From: Pseudomonadota bacterium
GTDB lineage: Bacteria; Pseudomonadota; Alphaproteobacteria; Rhizobiales; Xanthobacteraceae
Direction of reading: 5' to 3'
DNA length: 8,881 nt
Assembly (NCBI GenBank): GCA_023433965.1
Contig: JAEYTQ010000520.1
Location: forward strand, 1 to 8,881
Each line of letters begins with the position of its first letter. Within the stretch, counting starts at the first letter, position 1. A program made the translations under genes and the position numbers. Of this stretch, positions 5,290 through 8,881 are shown piece by piece. The notes beneath the pieces were generated by a model. The model searched no databases and was not told the DNA's origin. It saw nothing but the letters and a program-made list of their open reading frames with translations.

Positions 5290-8200
5290 ATGTTGGACGC
5301 GTCCGCCAGGCAAGGGATACTGAAGCCCATCCGGCTCGTGATCGTCGATCGACAACCGATCGTTCTGCAGGGCCTGAGGTCGGTCCTCGGGGCGCAGCAG
5401 GATTTCGACGTCGTCGCGTCGTCCAGCGACGGTACACGCTTCCTCGAGGCCCTGAGGACTTTGACGCCCGATGTCGCGCTGATCGGTGACACCCTGCCCG
5501 ATTTGAGCGCCCCCGAAATCCTCGCGATCGCAAAGGCCGAGAAGCTCTCCACGCGCCTTGTGTTCTTTACCGGGGCCGACGCCGATTGCGATCTGGGTGA
5601 AGCGATCGAGGCTGGTGCCTGCAGCGCCATCTCGAAATATGCCGCTCCTGCCGCCATGCTGCACTCACTGAGGTTGATGGCGAAGAGCGGCGTGTTGCTG
5701 GAGTCGCGCGATCTCTCGCCAAAGGCAGACGAGGCCGAGGGCGGCAAGATCGAGAAGATGCTGGAGCTGTTGACGGAAAGGGAGCGTCAAATCGCGCAGC
5801 TCGTGTCCGAAGGCATGTCGAACAAGGAGATCGCGCGCAAACTCGACGTGTCCCAAGGGACCGTCAAGGTTCACCTCTACAACATATTTCAGAAGCTCGA
5901 GATCACCAACCGAACCGTGCTTGCGACGATCGCATTGTTGCAACGCACCTCGGGCTTCGGCGCGCTCGCGCTGGCCTTTCTGGCGTTCGCAGTTGCAGAC
6001 GAACTCAAGGCCTCGGAAACGAACCACGTCTCGCCGGGGGACGACGACGCCGGGCACGCGGGCGAACACGCCGTCTATGACGTCTGGAAGAAGGCCATTC
6101 TCCAGCGCCTCGTCCTGTCGGACGTCGGTGACACGCATCGCATCAGCGGAAGGGACTTCTTCGCCAAGGCGAGCCAGGCCACGAACCCGGCGGCGGCCAT
6201 GCAGGCGCTGTGCGCGGCCGAGCAATTCATGGGTTCGCAACCCTGGAAAGGCCTCGGTCCTGGCGGATCGATCACGCCGAGCTTTGCCGCGCTCTTGCTG
6301 CAGCCAACCCGTGACGCGGAGTCCGATGGTGACCACTCTCTTTCGTATCATTCGCCGCGGCTCGCGTCCGATGCGATGGTTCAAGGTGGTCATGCCACCT
6401 TCGCCGCTCTCGCCGGGGCCTTGATCTACGCACTGAGCGACACGCAGGCCGCCGCGCATGAGCTGGATCAGGCCTCGATCGACGGCCTTCTGGCCGGCAT
6501 CGGAGACGATGCGACCACAGGCGTCGCCGGGACCACCGATCTTACTGCCAGTCATCGTGAGGACGCGGTCGCAGATCTTCGTTCGCACCATTTCGGCAAC
6601 GTCGGGCAAGACGCTCACGGTCCAACGGCCGAGGATGCCGAGGGGTATCATCTCCAGAACCCTGTTGGTGCAGTTGCCGATGCGTCAGATCCGGGCGCAG
6701 ATGGACGCGGCCAACTCATGGGTGACGACGTTCAGCACGTTGCCGGTCGGTCCTCGAACGATTCCACATCCAACTCTTCCGATTCAGTGTGGGATTTCGA
6801 GGCAGGGCCGGAACGGCTCAATCTCGCGGCTTTCGGAGCGCTTGCCTTCCTGCACCTGACGGCGGCAGCCAAGTACATTCCGCCACACACGCTCGCCTGG
6901 GTCTACGATCCCACGACCAATGAAACGATCGTCTATGTGAATCCGACAGACCGCGTCCTCGAGGTCGGAGACCGCGGCCTCATGGAGATCCATCTGCAGG
7001 GGATTGTATCCGTTGCGGAGTCGGATGTCGTTCACCACGCGGGCGGCGCGGTAGTCGCGGACACCCTGGAGCAGCTCGAAGGGGCGCTCATCCCCGCGCT
7101 CGCAACCGATGAGTGGGATCCGAGCACCGGCGATAGCGACGGGCGCGAGAACTCGGGTGAAGCGGCTGGAGTCTGGCGCGCTTTGGCTGACGACGGCTTC
7201 GGCTTCCGGTTTGCGGAGGCTCGAACCGGGACATCGACGAAGTTCAAGGCCTCTACGAGGGATTCGATGGCGACAACGGAGGAGAGTGCCGGTGGCTCCG
7301 GCGTCTCGGCTTACGGATCGACAGTCGCGCCAGGTCATAGTGCAACGATCTCGGTCGTGGAGAAGCTTTCGGCGAACAGTGAGCCGGCGAAGGCGGACAC
7401 CGCTGCTCCATCGGCACAGCAGAACGGGAAGGTCCCACCAGGCCACGCCACGGCCGACGGTACGAGCCCCGGGAATTCCGGAAACACTTCGGCGCCAGGG
7501 CCGTCAAAGGCGACCCCACAATCGACCGAACCTGGCAACGGCAGCGGCAAGGGTGAGCATGAGGCTCCGGCTTCAAAGGGGGCGAGCGGGTCAGCGACAG
7601 AGAAGTCGTCCGAGCCGGTGGAGCATGGCAATTCGGGACACGGTCGCCAACCAGACACCGCAAATTCAGCAGCAGCAGACGGGGCCGCGGGCAATGCAGG
7701 CAGCGGTCATTCGCATCATGCTTCGGAGCACGGGGCGAAGCACGCCGCAGACGACAAACCAGGCAAGGGCGTTGGCGAGGATGCCGAGCATCCGGCTTCG
7801 AAGACGAAGGGGGCAGCAGCAGAGAAGTCGTCAGCGCCGCTGGAGCATGGTAATTCGGGACACGGTCAACACCCGGGCTCTGCAAACGAACCAACAACTG
7901 ACGGAGCCGCGGAGAGTGCAAGCGGCGGTCACTCCGATCTTCCGTCCGAGCAAGGCGCAGCGAAAGCGGCAGCACAAAGTGGCGGCGATCACGGCAGCGC
8001 GGGGCACCGCGGAGGCGAAAGCGCGCAGCAAGGCGCGCATTCGGGTGCGGAAGGATCGGAAGTCGCAAAGCCGGTCGAGGTCGCATCTGCGGGTGGCGCA
8101 GATCACGAAGCGGTATTCCGCTTCGACCGCGAGGCAGGTCCTTCCACGTTCGACGCAACGTTCGAGCCCAAGAAGCTTGGTGATCTGCACGTTCCGCCGG

Positions 8201-8322
8201 CGCAGAACAACCACGCCCAGATGATGGTCGAAACGGCTCTCGACGTCCTGGATGAACCTGCGGCGCAGCACGGCAATCATGGCGGGCATCACGGGCCTGT
8301 CGCTCACGATTGGCTAGTTTGA
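5290..8322 (+). CDS. LuxR/NarL-type regulator fused to a long RTX-like, His-rich C-terminal region
   Basis: A 1010-residue open frame, about five times the length of a NarL-type regulator. In order: degenerate receiver (about 12-130), with Asp20-Arg21 where an acidic pair is usual and Gly66 at the phospho-acceptor position (Asp67 is shifted by one), while Thr94 and Lys116 remain; an intact LuxR helix-turn-helix (161-208, LTERERQIAQLVSEG, SNKEIA, TVKVH, NR); a hydrophobic segment SGFGALALAFLAFAVA (221-236); an unrecognised region (240-495) with a second weak hydrophobic stretch (369-383); a peptidase M10 C-terminal/RTX-like module (about 498-580, VWDFEAGPERLNLAAFGA, then LAWVYDPTTNETIVYV and SVAESDVV); a His/Gly/Ser/Ala-rich low-complexity region (about 660-935) with a 74-residue tandem repeat; and a C-terminal part ending DWLV. 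No GGxGxD nonapeptide array is seen. The DNA-binding part argues for a regulator, the rest for an envelope or type I secreted protein. ATG 5290 has GAGG at 8-nt spacing. Confidence 0.85.
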   Translation: MLDASARQGILKPIRLVIVDRQPIVLQGLRSVLGAQQDFDVVASSSDGTRFLEALRTLTPDVALIGDTLPDLSAPEILAIAKAEKLSTRLVFFTGADADCDLGEAIEAGACSAISKYAAPAAMLHSLRLMAKSGVLLESRDLSPKADEAEGGKIEKMLELLTERERQIAQLVSEGMSNKEIARKLDVSQGTVKVHLYNIFQKLEITNRTVLATIALLQRTSGFGALALAFLAFAVADELKASETNHVSPGDDDAGHAGEHAVYDVWKKAILQRLVLSDVGDTHRISGRDFFAKASQATNPAAAMQALCAAEQFMGSQPWKGLGPGGSITPSFAALLLQPTRDAESDGDHSLSYHSPRLASDAMVQGGHATFAALAGALIYALSDTQAAAHELDQASIDGLLAGIGDDATTGVAGTTDLTASHREDAVADLRSHHFGNVGQDAHGPTAEDAEGYHLQNPVGAVADASDPGADGRGQLMGDDVQHVAGRSSNDSTSNSSDSVWDFEAGPERLNLAAFGALAFLHLTAAAKYIPPHTLAWVYDPTTNETIVYVNPTDRVLEVGDRGLMEIHLQGIVSVAESDVVHHAGGAVVADTLEQLEGALIPALATDEWDPSTGDSDGRENSGEAAGVWRALADDGFGFRFAEARTGTSTKFKASTRDSMATTEESAGGSGVSAYGSTVAPGHSATISVVEKLSANSEPAKADTAAPSAQQNGKVPPGHATADGTSPGNSGNTSAPGPSKATPQSTEPGNGSGKGEHEAPASKGASGSATEKSSEPVEHGNSGHGRQPDTANSAAADGAAGNAGSGHSHHASEHGAKHAADDKPGKGVGEDAEHPASKTKGAAAEKSSAPLEHGNSGHGQHPGSANEPTTDGAAESASGGHSDLPSEQGAAKAAAQSGGDHGSAGHRGGESAQQGAHSGAEGSEVAKPVEVASAGGADHEAVFRFDREAGPSTFDATFEPKKLGDLHVPPAQNNHAQMMVETALDVLDEPAAQHGNHGGHHGPVAHDWLV
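7600..8043 (+). repeat. 222-bp tandem repeat inside the fusion gene
   Basis: Two in-frame units with a 74-codon period. Unit 1 begins at EKSSEPVEHGNSGHG (residue 771, base 7600) and unit 2 at EKSSAPLEHGNSGHG (residue 845, base 7822). The first 45 bases of each are nearly identical; similarity falls off later (DGAAGNAGSGHSHHASEHGAKHAA against DGAAESASGGHSDLPSEQGAAKAA). The right boundary of the second unit is approximate. Confidence 0.75.
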
Positions 8323-8445
8323 AGCATGCATCCTCCCGAAGCAGGCAGGCGCGACTGCCCGACGTTGGGGAACCGGGCTGACGGAAGCTGGAACCGGAAG
8401 GGGCGCCTTTGAATTAACCTGCGATAGGAAACAGCGGATCTTGTG
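8323..8445. other. Intergenic region after the fusion gene
   Basis: Contains GGAACCGG twice (8369-8376 and 8390-8397), a short GGCAG/CTGCC hairpin without a T-run, and no clear terminator. GGAAC occurs but without a suitable -10, so I make no promoter call. The following gene may be co-transcribed with the fusion gene. Confidence 0.35.
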
Positions 8446-8724
8446 ATGACCAGCGGTCGCTTCGCCAACTCCATCTCTACCGCGCTCCGCCATCCCGGCG
8501 TGATCGCGCTGATCGTGGCAGGCGTGACGATTGCGGCCATGCTGATCGTCGACCACGGACCCTGGAGCCGCGCCAAGACCCAGCCGGCCCATGTTGCGAT
8601 GTATGCGACCACGGGCGAAGCAGCCCGGGCCGCGGGCGCCAAAGTGCTTCCGACCAATCCGCAATCGCCGATCGAGCCGGCGCGCCCTAAGACGTCTCCG
8701 ACCGTCAATCCCGTGACGCCTTAG
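8446..8724 (+). CDS. Small single-helix membrane protein, function unknown
   Basis: A 92-residue protein: a short polar N-terminus (MTSGRFANSISTALRH), one membrane segment (about residues 17-36, core VIALIVAGVTIAAMLIV), then a soluble tail with an Ala-rich stretch and a Pro/Thr/Ser-rich end. The basic N-terminal side suggests the tail faces the periplasm. Start: ATG 8446 is preceded directly by an in-frame GTG (8443); CGGA lies 8 nt before the ATG, which I prefer. It is similar in style to small hypothetical membrane proteins of Bradyrhizobium; no named domain is recognised. It lies 123 bp after the fusion gene in the same direction. Confidence 0.72.
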   Translation: MTSGRFANSISTALRHPGVIALIVAGVTIAAMLIVDHGPWSRAKTQPAHVAMYATTGEAARAAGAKVLPTNPQSPIEPARPKTSPTVNPVTP

Positions 8725-8782
8725 CTCTTTCAGCTCTTACGGCCGTACTGCCCGCCGCTAGTCTTCGCCAGATGGGCGCGCG

Positions 8783-8881
8783 TCATCCAAGCACCGACGA
8801 GCCGAGCAGGGCGAGTACGGCCAGCGCCATCAGAGCGGTGCCGAGCCAGCCCAGCGCGATCAGCCATGAGCGGGCCCTGAA
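8783..8881 (-). CDS. C-terminal end of a probable membrane protein (start outside the window)
   Basis: A minus-strand frame is open from the window edge and ends in TGA at 8783-8785. The last 32 residues read FRARSWLIALGW, LGTALMALAVLALLGSS, VLG: basic residues followed by one clear membrane helix at the C-terminus. This composition is typical of a real membrane-protein end and not of an antisense shadow. The family cannot be told from so little. It is convergent with the small membrane protein gene, 58 bp apart, with no strong terminator between them. Confidence 0.5.
   Translation of the reverse strand, partial: FRARSWLIALGWLGTALMALAVLALLGSSVLG

Noticed and set aside
5665..6651. 328-codon minus-strand frame antisense to the fusion gene
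   Set aside because: Arg/Gly-rich, without domains, and fully inside a better supported gene; typical of GC-rich antisense frames.
7109..8224. 371-codon plus-strand frame in another phase and a 301-codon antisense frame over the same region
   Set aside because: Arg/Ser- or Pro/Leu-rich frames created by the repetitive GC-rich sequence; no recognisable domain and no Shine-Dalgarno site.
5290..8322. Classical RTX GGxGxD nonapeptide array
   Set aside because: I searched the fusion protein for repeated GGxGxD units and found none; only the M10 C-terminal-like module and acidic or glycine-rich stretches are present, so calcium-binding RTX repeats are not claimed.
8738..8747. Palindrome TACGGCCGTA after the small membrane protein gene
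   Set aside because: Ten bases in GC-rich DNA with no loop or T-run; not enough for a terminator or operator call.

Overview
The window looks like chromosome of an alphaproteobacterium, most likely Bradyrhizobium or a close relative. The basis is high GC with strong third-position GC bias, an EcfG-type stress promoter (GGAAC-N16-CGTT), many small exported or membrane proteins of the kind typical of Bradyrhizobiaceae, and a stand-alone receiver protein. The species call is inference from style, not from a marker gene. I see no insertion sequence, phage gene, tRNA, rRNA or CRISPR.

Layout: (1) 3-935, the 3' part of an iron-containing alcohol dehydrogenase gene cut by the window edge. (2) 971-1231 on the minus strand, a small DUF883-like membrane-anchored protein with a probable TTG start. 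(3) 1489-2466, a complete arginase with all metal ligands. (4) 2528-2929 on the minus strand, a single-domain response regulator, preceded by a gene-poor stretch (2930-3225) that holds an 8-bp dyad, a possible small RNA with its own terminator on the plus strand, and a probable terminator of the next gene. (5) 3226-3636 on the minus strand, an exported Gly/Tyr-rich protein with a His-rich tail. (6) 3795-4165, two tiny overlapping genes, the second encoding a 55-residue membrane protein. (7) 4242-4787, an exported PRC-barrel protein behind an excellent EcfG-type promoter and followed by a strong bidirectional terminator. (8) 4837-5172 on the minus strand, an NTF2/SnoaL-like protein. (9) 5290-8322, a 1010-residue protein that dominates the window. 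(10) 8446-8724, a small one-helix membrane protein. (11) 8783-8881 on the minus strand, the C-terminal end of a probable membrane protein.

The standout is gene 9. It begins as a NarL/LuxR-type response regulator, but the receiver lacks the phosphorylatable Asp and one of the acidic-pocket residues. The helix-turn-helix is intact and is followed at once by a hydrophobic helix. About 770 further residues then look like an exported type I secretion (RTX/serralysin) protein: an M10 peptidase C-terminal-like module, a His/Gly/Ser/Ala-rich region with a 74-residue tandem repeat, and a final Asp-Trp-Leu-Val that resembles the C-terminal secretion motif of serralysins. A cytoplasmic DNA-binding regulator joined in frame to a surface or secreted-type domain is unexpected. 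A ToxR-like membrane-tethered regulator is one reading, and a gene fusion is the other.

Functional theme: apart from the two metabolic enzymes at the left, the window is rich in stress and envelope functions (PRC-barrel, DUF883-like, Gly/Tyr-rich exported protein, small membrane proteins) and two receiver-domain proteins. One confident and several weaker GGAAC-type promoters suggest links to the general stress response. Most neighbouring genes are convergent or divergent single units, so there is little operon context apart from the 3795-4165 pair.
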